Shown: positions 35,223-47,107 of the stretch, one piece after another
Layout of the letters: each line of letters starts with the position of its first letter
Position numbering within the stretch: the stretch's first letter is position 1
Source: Geosiphon pyriformis
Lineage: Eukaryota > Glomeromycota > Glomeromycetes > Archaeosporales > Geosiphonaceae
Assembly (NCBI GenBank): GCA_016748015.1
Contig: JAAOMT010000484.1
Coordinates: forward strand, 173,379-237,378
DNA: 64,000 nt
Direction of reading: 5' to 3'
Translations under genes and position numbers: made by a program
The notes under the pieces: model-generated
What the model saw: the letters and a program-made list of their open reading frames with translations, nothing else
What the model was told of the DNA's origin: nothing
The model's database searches: none

Positions 35223-36342
35223 TTACCAATAAAAACTGATATTGAGACAATACTCTTTGAAGAAATCACAATAGAAAATTACAAAAACATTTTGTAAAGA
35301 AGACTTAGTACTATTCTTGACTCTTTAGTAGAAGCACGAATAATTGCTTTTGAAAAGATAAAACAGTTCCAAGAAAAGCTTAAGAAAAAAAAAACCTATA
35401 AAACACTTTCTTTAAGCATTGGTGACTTGGTTTTGGAATACCATTTAGACAAAGACAATATCTATGGTAATAAATTCTCTAGCTGATAGAAAGGACCCTT
35501 TATAGTCAACAAAGTTCTGAACAATGGTTCTTATATTCTTCAAGATCAATCTGGAACAATCTTTAATGATTGTTCTGTTCATGGCATGTGACTCAAGAAA
35601 TATCACAAATGATCTGATTGGTTGTCTGTTGTGGTAATACTAACTTAAATGATCAGCAAAAATCAAGTATAAATAAATGCACTATTTCCAAAACAGAGGT
35701 ATCTTCAATTAACATAAACAATTATTTTCTGGATCAAAACATTCAAAACTCTCCATGAGTATTGGATCAAAAACTATCCAAATGCTACTCTGATTATTGG
35801 AAAACAAACCACTATAACTGATAACAGTGAAACACATACCGTTATTAGACCAAAGAAAACTACTATCAAAAGAGAAAGAATTGGTAGTAAAATGAATAAA
35901 TATCTGTTGGAAAGTATAATAGCAGCTATATTCTTACCTTCCAGCACAATTGAAAAAACACTTCAAGAAATCTTACCTATAGACAAAAACTTGTCTATAG
36001 TCACCTTGGTAAAATTATAGAGAATATAAAACTCATGAAAAAAACAACTTCAGAAATACAAGCAGAAATTTTGGGCATTATACAGTTAGATGTCTCAAGA
36101 GTTTTAACTATTGCTAAAAAAGCCAAAACTTTAATACAAAGATTTGGTTTCTTGAATACAAAACTTATTTCACTTCAAGTATTATATACTCTATCCATAA
36201 AAAACCTCAACAAATTAATTAGCTTTGAGTTAAATAAAACTCTTCAAATAGATTACATCATGAATAGCTTGATTTTGCCAGAGCTCAATTTCTTTGAAGA
36301 GGATAATATTATGGTTGAAACTTATACTTCTTATTAATTATC
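35223..36342 (+). pseudogene. A3 integrase C-terminus and ORF3
   Basis: The pol end (EITIENYKNIL, ARIIAFEKIKQFQEKLKKKK, KGPFIVNKVLNNGSYILQDQ) runs to ~35640. ORF3 follows with one good stretch at 36035-36337 (MKKTTSEIQAEILGIIQLDV ... MVETYTSY), and its last codons lie inside the LTR. Several stops (W to stop, Q to stop) break both. Confidence 0.75.
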
Positions 36343-36662
36343 ACATGTATTAACCACTGATGTCATATAAATTAGCCACTCTATTTTTAGAAAGTAATCA
36401 TTGACTTGATCAATGACTTGATCATTGACCTGATTATTGACTTGATTATTAACCTAGTTATTGACTTAATTATTGACCACTTTTGATAGCTATATAAGCA
36501 ATAAATCTCTTAGCTATAGAAAAATATATAGAAATCAAGGAAATCAAATAAATAAAATAACAACTTTCATCTCAATTATTCTCTTATTGCTAATTTCTCT
36601 TTTTCTACTTTCAAGTATCTGAACATCTTGAGATAAAAGATTACTTGTTGGTTATCTCTTAC

Positions 36663-39059
36663 TTTTTTTTTTTTTTTGTTAATGTGTAGCTATACTGGTC
36701 ATTTATTAGTTATGACCACAGTAATGTGGCAGTTTTATAAAGCCAGCTCACCCAATAATACAAAATTACAAGATACAGCTAATCACAAGTGGAAAGCCCT
36801 AACTATACATTAGTATTATCTTTGCTACCTAATGTATTGAACATATCAAAATCATATATCTTATTCATAATGCTAACAAGCTCATAACTATTCTTAACTA
36901 TATCACTCATTCATTTAGCAGTTTAATCAGGATTGGATTTAATACTAGGGGGCTGACTCTTTCATAGTTGCATCATCATATCAAAAGTGTCATCATAGAC
37001 TGAAAAGTCTTTAACCTCATTATTGTCATTATCCATGTTATCATTATTAGATACATCTTTCAAGGAGATCCGATCACACTTTTTTGTCAAAAACTTAACA
37101 TCTCTATTCAACATAGAAGCTACAGCAGCCACAGCTTTAACCTGTCTTTCCAAACCAACCACACTTTCCCTCAATGTCATGTTCACAGCTGATGAAGTAG
37201 ACAGCAGTTTGGTAACCAGCACAACCAGAAAACCAACAGGTTTAATTATAAACTTAACCAACAATGCCAACTCATTAAGATGGGATTTCATAGAAGCCAA
37301 TCTGGATTCAACAACAGCAATTGGAACAGGGGAGATGTCAGGAACCATAGGTACTACAACTTTGGAGGGTAAATTAAGAACAGAATCTATACCAGCAGCA
37401 GCAGGAACCACAAAGACAACAGCTTTGGCATAAGACTTAGCTTTAGCAAACAAAGACTTGAAAACTTTGGAACCACCAGTGAAATTGGGAACAAACTTGG
37501 AAGAAAGAAGTGGTGACACCTTGCAGTCCACAGCTAAATGATTCAAACCTTGACACTTGTAGCAATGATGGCATCCAAGAGTTTCTCACCAGATATGGCA
37601 ACCACACAAGGTACCAGTTTTTAATACAGTATTGTCCAAGGATTCCAGAGAATTGAAGATAACCACAGCAAAATGTTGATATTAATATGAATTAGAGGAT
37701 TGGAGAATAAAACAGATTTGGCCACCAATCTGGGAAACCAAATCACTAATCTTAAAGGCAGTACAACCAAAGAGAAGATTAACTAACTTAGCTTTAAATG
37801 CATCTCTTGAAATAATAACCTCTCTTTGGTTAACTACAAGAAGAATTCTGACACTATTTTTTTTGACCAGCACAAACCAGTGTTTGAGAGTCTCAGCAGC
37901 AGAAGAAATGTCTTTCAAGTGAACCACAGCATATTGCCATAAGCCAGCTGGCTTCAACTTAACAGAAATGACAACACCAAAAATACCAAGAGCAGCTTTG
38001 ATGTCATCAGAAGAGGTACTCAAGAGAATATCACAAAGTGCAACAAACAGAGGAAGGGAAGATACAGAGACCACACCAGAAGACCATGCAATCTTAAGAG
38101 TGATGGCACCATTTAGACTCTCTTAAAATGCAAATTCCACACAGAAAAACTTGACAGCATCTTATGAAACTGACTTAAGCCCAATACAACCAGACAGCAG
38201 CTGAAACAAGGAACTAAGTAGGGCCATTTTGATCTTAAATGTACTACTAGGCACAAGATTAGAGGCCATTCAACCAGAGAACTTTTGACAACCATTCACA
38301 TTTTTCCAAGCACCACCATCAGCAGTGCCAAAAACTGGGGGAGAAACAGTTGATTCCATTTCCATCTGATCAGCCCAATCTTTGAGATTATCTAGAATAA
38401 TGAACTGTTTTGCTTCTATGACAGATGAAAATCTGCCAGAGAGTACTTTATCAAACAACACAGCCTGTGGTTTATCTTTTTTTATCTTGTGAGATGTGCC
38501 ATTGCTGTTATCATCCATATTAGGAAAAGAGCTAACTGCTGCTGTGGAGATCTTTTCCAAAATCTTATCTGGAACCACAAAGGGGTTTGGTGTCACCATA
38601 GCAGTTGTGACTATCTGCTGCGGTTTTTTGGAATTTTTTGCTTTCGTGGCTATTTGTAAAGCAGTAATAGTAGTAGTAGAAGTAGTGGTAGTAATGAGAA
38701 CAAGAAAGACCAACTTGTTGACTGGTTTGTTATTAAAAAGTTTTGGGCTTTTTGAAATGGTAGAAACAACACTGGAATTAACCTGAGTGTGTCTTTTTGA
38801 AGGAACTTTGACTGGAAAAGAACTTCCAGTCAAAAAAGAAAAAAATAAACCAGAAGCTGCTAAAACAGCTTTTTACTAGTGTTTTTTAAAAAAAATATAG
38901 CCAAAACGTTTTGTTTAGCTGCTTCAATAACAGAGAAACTCTCTTGTGTTGAAACTTTATTAATTACAATAAGAAAAGTAATGTTTATAACTTTTTTATT
39001 CTTAGCTCTAGTTGTGGTCATAAATTTAGGAGAGAAAAGAGTTTACAATAGAACATTCT
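36663..39059 (-). mobile_element. E7: full-length E retroposon in the A3 LTR
   Basis: Minus-strand, 2.4 kb. Poly(T) on the plus strand is at 36663-36677. Target duplicates are TTGGTTATCTCTTAC (36648-36662) and ATTGTTATCCCTTAT (39061-39075 region), with a few differences. LTR sequence is colinear across them. Confidence 0.9.
36803..39021 (-). pseudogene. E7 ORF1-like protein (broken)
   Basis: ATG at 39021, stop at 36803. It keeps the ancestral reading at the site where E2, E3 and E5 are shifted (ESTVSPPVFGTADGGAW). RRM-like domain 1 is at ~37900-38030, domain 2 at ~37680-37800, and the knuckle ends NHLAVDC with His present. The C-terminal part (SNNDNMDNDNNEVKDFSVYD) is intermediate between the two E subtypes. 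Stops at ~38125, 37680, 37590 and 36960. Confidence 0.78.
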
Positions 39060-39422
39060 GATTGTTATCCCTTATCTTTTTCCTGAAATGTATAATTGCA
39101 GCATTTGAAGATTATTGAATAAAACATGACTGAAGAGTACATTTGATACCTAATATTGAACTCTAAGAGCACCAATGTGAGACATAGAATTATACCAGTG
39201 TGTAATCATTTGTTGACAATATGAACTATCTCTTTACCTTCAAATTCTCTGGTTATCTTTTGAAAGTATAGTGATTGAGATATTTTATGAGAGTGATCTT
39301 GCACATTAAATCCATACTTATTCAATTCACTTTTTAAAGTTGAATTCCCTTTGATTCCTTTCATCATCCTACAATCCTGTTCTCTCTTGTTATCCATTAG
39401 CTTGTTATTCCAATTTATAACA

Positions 39423-40484
39423 GTATAAAACCTAATAATTAAATATAGAACTATTATTTAGTTTTATAAATCTAAGTTTAAAATTAATGTAAAAATAAAT
39501 AAATTAATAAAATTAAATGATTCTGTGCTATTTTTAATTTGTGGTTTGTTAAATATTTTGTTTATTAAAATAATTAGATTGTTTAATATTAATAAAATTT
39601 ATAATATAAATTTTAATTGTTTTTTTTTAATACAAATAATAATAATATTATTAAAATAGATATTTAATATTGTTTTATTTAATTTATAATTAATTATAAA
39701 AATATGTAAGTTATATTTAATTTAAAATATTTAGCTGTTATATTATATTAAATAAAATATTTTTTTTTACAAAAAAATAAGTTTTTTATATATAAATTTT
39801 TATAAATTTTAATAAAATATTTATTTTGGTCAAGTTTTTTTTTAATTATTACAAGTTTTACAAGTAAAATCCAACTGCTATCTAGTACATAGACCCAAAC
39901 TAAATGGTATTACCCAAGTAAAAAAACCCAATCCAAAGTTATAAAGAAACATAACCAAAATGTAATATAATATAGAATAGTATGCAATAATATTGAATAA
40001 TGCATTATAACTTAGAATAACACAGAATAATACATTATAATGTGAAATAACACAGAATAACATGTAATAATACTAGATAACATATTATAACATAGGATAA
40101 CTAGAAATAACATAGAAAAACAAAGCAATAACAAAAATAGCAAAGCAATAGTTAGCAATAATGAAACAATCAAAAGCAATCCTGTAAAACCAAAAGAATA
40201 TATAAAAATAAGTAGTTATAGAAGTTAGAAAAAGACAGACATCTAGATATGAACTATTAAACAAAAATCAAATATCCTTATCCCTTTTATTATTTATTCT
40301 ATTTTATATTCATCTTCAGAAATAAATTAATTATTAAGAAATTAGAATCACAAATTTATGTTCTCAAACTTTGTAGAATTTACATAAATTAACTATTGTT
40401 TTGTATCTTTGTTTCAGGACAGATGCTCTTAGCATAACTTTGAATTATTAACGATTTGAACCAGTTGCTCTTGATTATGGTGAT
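39423..40484. other. AT-rich block without coding signal; may include the B 5' LTR
   Basis: No ORF or RNA gene is recognisable. 39423-39840 is almost pure A/T with homopolymer runs. 39940-40170 has a degenerate repeat built from AGAATAACA / CATTATAA-like words. A TATA-like TATATAAAAATA is near 40200. Because B has a primer-binding site at 40947, its 5' LTR must occupy at least part of this block, but I cannot place its start. Confidence 0.5.
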
Positions 40485-40946
40485 TGATAATACTAATTTA
40501 TCTTTTTTTTTTTATTTTTTTTTATTTTTTTATTTTTTTTTTCTTGATTTTCTCTTGTGGAGTGGCAACATAGTAAAATTGACTGTTTGGAAATAAACTT
40601 CGTGATAGCCTGGTAAAAAAAAGAAGCTTCTCTTAAGTTTTAAATATTAATATTATCTTGTTAGCTTACCAGAAGGACAAAAAAACAATGCCAGATCCTA
40701 ACAACTATGCTCATTAACTCAAAAAAGATAGCTCACATTTTTAAAGAAGTTGCAATTAACAAAAACCAAACCTTTGTGCTTTATAACCAAAGAACTTAAC
40801 AGGTAAATTTACAACCAGTAAATAAGACTTTTAGAGACTAATAATCAAGACTAAATCAATAGAATTACACAAAAACACATATTACCAATAATTAAGAGCA
40901 CAAAACATTACTATTTTCCTATTCTACCAAGTTTACTCATAATATT

Positions 40947-40963
40947 TGGTGCTTTCTGTGAGG
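40947..40963 (+). promoter_or_regulatory. B primer-binding site
   Basis: TGGTGCTTTCTGTGAGG follows an LTR-like terminus (TACTCATAATA). Family A has the near-identical TGGTGCTCCCTGTAAGG after ACTCATAACA. It starts with TGG, complementary to a tRNA CCA end. The tRNA is not identified. Confidence 0.65.
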
Positions 40964-41005
40964 TTATAAAATTCACAGAGACAAAGCACCCCAAAAATTC
41001 ACAAA

Positions 41006-42600
41006 AGTGGCAACTATTGAAACAGTAGAAAAGAATCACATTCCATATGGAAGAGCATTATTTCAATACTTTTAGGAAGACTTAAAAATACTCACAGAAA
41101 CTGTTATTGCAGAAAACCAATTTTGTGACTATTTGTATGTGAAAATCAACTGCTTTCTAAACTGAATGACAGATACTGGAAAACTTGGAGAACAAATTCA
41201 TCAAAAATTATTAGTCCACTCAATAAATACCACTACTCGAGCTATAGCTAAAACCCTTTGTATACTTGATAAAGACATCAAGTACTATGCAAAAAAATGC
41301 TACTTTTAAGTAAAACAATCAGCAAGGCCCAATTCTGAAAAATACGAGTCTAAACCCAATAATACAGCAGTCATATGAGAACAAGCTTACTCAATAGTCA
41401 ACAAAAAACCAAGGTTTCTCTTCTCAACAATTTCATTATACCATCAAACACCAAAAAGTAGAATTGTATTTAACCCAACCATGGAATTCCAGACAAAAAC
41501 ATCACAAACTCTTAGAAATCAATACCTGTGGGGTCACAACAGTTGGACCAGATTCTTAAGAGAATATGGATCATTATTTAGGAACCTTATTCTGACAATC
41601 AATAAAACAGATGGAAATATGTTAATATGGAAACCACCACCAACCCAACTCTTGAACAAATCATCAACTATTCTTTCTAAAAAAACAGCTATTCTCCAGC
41701 CTATTGGGAAAATTAACAAAAGAAAACAACCAGAATTAGCACCAAGAAAACACTTTAGCACACAAACACCAAACTCTTTAGCATCAACCAGTAAGATTTC
41801 ACCAACCCGCCAGATTATGGCCTACCAAGATATTGCCAAATTAGAAAAATTTTCAGAAGAAGAAAACAATGTATATTTGTGGATTATGAAAGCCAAGAAA
41901 GCAATTACCATCAACAACTGAAATAATGACAGAGTTATTTAAGCATTGCCATTTTTTTTGACCAAGACAACAGATTTATGGTATCAAAGCCTGATGAAAA
42001 AACCTATTGACTTTATCATCTTTAAATTTGCCTTTCTACAATACTTTTGCGACCCCAATACTCTTATTAGATTACAGAATCAATTTAGTATAATAAAACA
42101 AAAAGATCACAAAGCAGTAACTACTTATTTTGGATAATTTAACCAAATTTTTTGTCAAATACTGGCAATTAAAAGGGACTATTACACCACAGCACAAGTT
42201 TTTAATCAATTTGTCAAGAAACTAAGGAGCAGTTTTTTAAGATCTGTGAGACCCCAAAACCTAACAAATCTACAGAATGCTATTGCTCTTGCATGCAATT
42301 TCGAGTTAGCTGAGCAAGAAGCTAACCACATCCAAGCTGTTAATCTAGCCATTAATAAAATTTCTATGCAAAGATAACCCAATTAAATGAGAAATTAACT
42401 CAGAAAATTGAGGGATTTTTAACCAGTATAACAGGAACTTACCAACCACCACAATGAAGAGAAACCAATAACAATAGCAGATATTAGCAACAAAATTATT
42501 AGCAACAACAGCAACCTTAAAGATCAGATTCTTGTAATTGCTATTATTGCCAAAAGCTAGGACACATTGCCCAAAACTGCTAAAAAAACTAGTGAACCAG
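41006..42600 (+). pseudogene. B gag (decayed), first assembled copy
   Basis: The frame is open in parts: 41481-41921 (MEFQTKTSQTLRNQYLWGHN ... SEEENNVYLWIMKAKKAI) and 41946-42137 (a capsid-like stretch, TTDLWYQSLMKKPIDFIIFK). A zinc knuckle CYYCQKLGHIAQNC lies at ~42540-42580 in another frame. Stops mostly replace Q, R and W codons. Confidence 0.7.
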
Positions 42601-43763
42601 AATCAAAGTAGTCAATATCTCTTACAACTAAGATATTCTCAGGCCATAGAACTCTAATACTCTGCACCCCAGTATTAGCAATCCCAGTACTCACCACAAA
42701 TGCCTTAAAATTACTATCTGTCATCATCAATGACTCAAGCATCCCCTTAGTACCAAAACTTAGTCTATACTCAGCCTAGACCACATGTGATTGACTACAA
42801 TCAAAGATGGTAAAACTCTAATGGAAATTAAGCACAACTTAGTAGCAGACCACCTCAAATAAATTGAGCCAACCTCCCATTCTGACCAGCACCAAACAAA
42901 TACTTGAATCAAACTTCATATCTCAGTTTCACTAAAAACCAAGATTTTTTTAGCTCTACATTGTTAGAAGGGAAGGATGTAGAAGAAATGTCCAATCTTT
43001 TAAGTCAAAATCAAACCAACAATACTATTTTACCTGCCACTATCACTAAAAATACCACCCTTGCCACTATTTTTTTCTTCAACATTGACTATCTAAACAC
43101 CAATAGCCTTTTTAGTAGAGCTGTCATTAATTAAAATAAACCAATAACTGCTCTGTATACTAACACTAGAGTTGGAAACATGGACATCAAATTAATTCTT
43201 AATAGTGAATCAGCAGATAGTANNNNNNNNNNNNNNNNNNNNTGATAATACTAATTTATCTTTTTTTTTTTATTTTTTTTTATTTTTTTATTTTTTTTTT
43301 CTTGATTTTCTCTTGTGGAGTGGCAACATAGTAAAATTGACTGTTTGGAAATAAACTTCGTGATAGCCTGGTAAAAAAAAGAAGCTTCTCTTAAGTTTTA
43401 AATATTAATATTATCTTGTTAGCTTACCAGAAGGACAAAAAAACAATGCCAGATCCTAACAACTATGCTCATTAACTCAAAAAAGATAGCTCACATTTTT
43501 AAAGAAGTTGCAATTAACAAAAACCAAACCTTTGTGCTTTATAACCAAAGAACTTAACAGGTAAATTTACAACCAGTAAATAAGACTTTTAGAGACTAAT
43601 AATCAAGACTAAATCAATAGAATTACACAAAAACACATATTACCAATAATTAAGAGCACAAAACATTACTATTTTCCTATTCTACCAAGTTTACTCATAA
43701 TATTTGGTGCTTTCTGTGAGGTTATAAAATTCACAGAGACAAAGCACCCCAAAAATTCACAAA

Positions 43764-45358
43764 AGTGGCAACTATTGAAACAGTAGAAAAGAATCACATT
43801 CCATATGGAAGAGCATTATTTCAATACTTTTAGGAAGACTTAAAAATACTCACAGAAACTGTTATTGCAGAAAACCAATTTTGTGACTATTTGTATGTGA
43901 AAATCAACTGCTTTCTAAACTGAATGACAGATACTGGAAAACTTGGAGAACAAATTCATCAAAAATTATTAGTCCACTCAATAAATACCACTACTCGAGC
44001 TATAGCTAAAACCCTTTGTATACTTGATAAAGACATCAAGTACTATGCAAAAAAATGCTACTTTTAAGTAAAACAATCAGCAAGGCCCAATTCTGAAAAA
44101 TACGAGTCTAAACCCAATAATACAGCAGTCATATGAGAACAAGCTTACTCAATAGTCAACAAAAAACCAAGGTTTCTCTTCTCAACAATTTCATTATACC
44201 ATCAAACACCAAAAAGTAGAATTGTATTTAACCCAACCATGGAATTCCAGACAAAAACATCACAAACTCTTAGAAATCAATACCTGTGGGGTCACAACAG
44301 TTGGACCAGATTCTTAAGAGAATATGGATCATTATTTAGGAACCTTATTCTGACAATCAATAAAACAGATGGAAATATGTTAATATGGAAACCACCACCA
44401 ACCCAACTCTTGAACAAATCATCAACTATTCTTTCTAAAAAAACAGCTATTCTCCAGCCTATTGGGAAAATTAACAAAAGAAAACAACCAGAATTAGCAC
44501 CAAGAAAACACTTTAGCACACAAACACCAAACTCTTTAGCATCAACCAGTAAGATTTCACCAACCCGCCAGATTATGGCCTACCAAGATATTGCCAAATT
44601 AGAAAAATTTTCAGAAGAAGAAAACAATGTATATTTGTGGATTATGAAAGCCAAGAAAGCAATTACCATCAACAACTGAAATAATGACAGAGTTATTTAA
44701 GCATTGCCATTTTTTTTGACCAAGACAACAGATTTATGGTATCAAAGCCTGATGAAAAAACCTATTGACTTTATCATCTTTAAATTTGCCTTTCTACAAT
44801 ACTTTTGCGACCCCAATACTCTTATTAGATTACAGAATCAATTTAGTATAATAAAACAAAAAGATCACAAAGCAGTAACTACTTATTTTGGATAATTTAA
44901 CCAAATTTTTTGTCAAATACTGGCAATTAAAAGGGACTATTACACCACAGCACAAGTTTTTAATCAATTTGTCAAGAAACTAAGGAGCAGTTTTTTAAGA
45001 TCTGTGAGACCCCAAAACCTAACAAATCTACAGAATGCTATTGCTCTTGCATGCAATTTCGAGTTAGCTGAGCAAGAAGCTAACCACATCCAAGCTGTTA
45101 ATCTAGCCATTAATAAAATTTCTATGCAAAGATAACCCAATTAAATGAGAAATTAACTCAGAAAATTGAGGGATTTTTAACCAGTATAACAGGAACTTAC
45201 CAACCACCACAATGAAGAGAAACCAATAACAATAGCAGATATTAGCAACAAAATTATTAGCAACAACAGCAACCTTAAAGATCAGATTCTTGTAATTGCT
45301 ATTATTGCCAAAAGCTAGGACACATTGCCCAAAACTGCTAAAAAAACTAGTGAACCAG
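43764..45358 (+). pseudogene. B gag, duplicate assembled copy
   Basis: Apparently identical to 41006-42600 at an offset of 2758 bases. It should not be counted as a second gene (see the gap entry). Confidence 0.85.
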
Positions 45359-45939
45359 AATCAAAGTAGTCAATATCTCTTACAACTAAGATATTCTCAG
45401 GCCATAGAACTCTAATACTCTGCACCCCAGTATTAGCAATCCCAGTACTCACCACAAATGCCTTAAAATTACTATCTGTCATCATCAATGACTCAAGCAT
45501 CCCCTTAGTACCAAAACTTAGTCTATACTCAGCCTAGACCACATGTGATTGACTACAATCAAAGATGGTAAAACTCTAATGGAAATTAAGCACAACTTAG
45601 TAGCAGACCACCTCAAATAAATTGAGCCAACCTCCCATTCTGACCAGCACCAAACAAATACTTGAATCAAACTTCATATCTCAGTTTCACTAAAAACCAA
45701 GATTTTTTTAGCTCTACATTGTTAGAAGGGAAGGATGTAGAAGAAATGTCCAATCTTTTAAGTCAAAATCAAACCAACAATACTATTTTACCTGCCACTA
45801 TCACTAAAAATACCACCCTTGCCACTATTTTTTTCTTCAACATTGACTATCTAAACACCAATAGCCTTTTTAGTAGAGCTGTCATTAATTAAAATAAACC
45901 AATAACTGCTCTGTATACTAACACTAGAGTTGGAAACAT

Positions 45940-46956
45940 GGACATCAAATTAATTCTTAATAGTGAATCAGCAGATAGTATAATTATAAAGCAACTTATA
46001 GATTAACTAGGTTGCTAAGTAGACCATACAGCTATTGTTCGAATTATAACTATAGACAGAAATACTAAAACCCTGATAGAAAAAATTAACAACTTTTCTT
46101 TTGAAATTAACAGAATTCAAATTTCTATCAAAGTGCTTATTATAGAGGCCACCCAATATCAAGCCCTTATAGGAAACAATTGGTTAGCCAAAGCTAATAC
46201 CATCCTTGACTAAAACATGCAAGAACTACAGATTATCTTTAATGAACAGCATGCACAAGTTCTGGCTATGTGTAGATACTTCAAAGCTCAAAGCCCAAAA
46301 AAACCATTAATTGAATTTAAAGACTCAATATCACCACCAACAATAGAAGCCTATCAAGTTTTTTGGGCTAACAATTACTGAGCAGAGTTATCTCCACCAC
46401 CAACTTGAGAAAAAAAGGGAAAGGGAAAAGCAAAAAAAGAATTATAATCAGCACTTGCAGGCTATTTTGTCTTAAGTTAAGAAAATCAATAGTATTGAAT
46501 CCTGAAATTAATTTGTGTCAACTGTAAAAAAAAGTTATCTTCTATGAGTGCATGTATTGGAGATGATGAGAAATGGCCAACTGCCATCAAATATTACCAC
46601 AGACCTTGTGTGTTAGAAAAATTTAGCAGACCAAAATGACAAGATAAATGATTGAGTACAAAAAAAAACTCCAATTGAGGACACCTGGAAACAAGCACTC
46701 AGTAGATTGAATGGTTATCCACACAATAAACATGAAATATGGAGAATAGTGAATACTAAAACTGAAAGTGCTACACTTGGTGAAATATGAGAAATTAAAA
46801 AAAATTCATTTACACCAGAATACAATGAACCCAACTATATTATAGAAGATTTCTTTAAGATTGATACCAGAAATTGGTTCCAACCTGAAAAAAACAAGAA
46901 CAGCAGTTAGCTGACCTAAACATAAAACTGTGTGATCATTGTTTAATCCCTTGTTA
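45940..46956 (+). pseudogene. B protease and following linker, up to LINE2
   Basis: Protease region: DIKLILNSESADSIIIKQLI, where the expected LDSGS reads LNSES, so the catalytic Asp and Gly are both replaced by G-to-A changes. Further on, YQALIGNNWLAKANTILD matches the conserved end of Gypsy proteases. A linker with WFQPEKNKNSS follows until the LINE2 target site. Stops occur throughout. Confidence 0.7.
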
Positions 46957-47107
46957 TTTTTTTTTTTGTTAATATGTAGTTACACTGGTCTTTTATTAGT
47001 TTAGCTATACTCAAAAAGCATGACATTTTTATAAAGCCAACTCACCCAATAATCTAAATTACAAGATGTGACTAACCACTAAGTGATTAGTCCTAATTAC
47101 ACACTAG
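46957..47107 (-). other. LINE2 3' tail shared with E elements
   Basis: In minus sense it starts at the last codons (TACTAGTGTGTAATTAGG) and closes ...CTACATATTAACAAAA. E elements match from exactly the same point (TACTAGCGTGTAGTTAGG) to the poly(A). The hairpin GTCATGC-loop-GTATAGC is at 47004-47024. E5 has the same hairpin with better pairing. Confidence 0.88.

Larger units (their letters stand above)
21578..39422 (+). mobile_element. A3: Gypsy family A, plus strand, split by A2
   Basis: The outermost visible element. Its pol runs 21578-22620, is interrupted by A2, and resumes at 35223 with the same sentence of integrase: ...GGCAATACTAC / TTACCAATAAAAACTG, colinear with A2 24400-24440 read in reverse. 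The 3' LTR is 36307-39422, itself split by E7. The 5' part of A3 lies left of the window, beyond E4 and LINE1. Confidence 0.88.
36307..39422 (+). repeat. A3 3' LTR, split by E7
   Basis: LTR parts are 36307-36662 and ~39060-39422. It begins TATTATGGTTGAAAC (G-to-A in the terminal TG) and ends TTTATAACA. About seven 12-bp repeat units lie at ~36397-36479, and the TATA motif AGCTATATAAGC at 36488-36499. Confidence 0.85.
40485..45980. other. Assembly gap (43223-43242) with 2738-bp duplicated flanks
   Basis: 40485-43222 and 43243-45980 appear identical, including all translated stretches and homopolymers, and both edges meet the 20-N gap exactly. A real tandem duplication in an element this decayed would have diverged. 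This is an unmerged contig overlap. Confidence 0.92.

Noticed and set aside
39423-40484. tRNA, rRNA or host gene in the only non-coding block
   Set aside because: Sequence is almost entirely A/T with no cloverleaf or rRNA signature.
41481-45892. Two copies of B gag as a tandem gene duplication
   Set aside because: The copies look identical and are joined exactly at a 20-N gap, so they are contig overlap.
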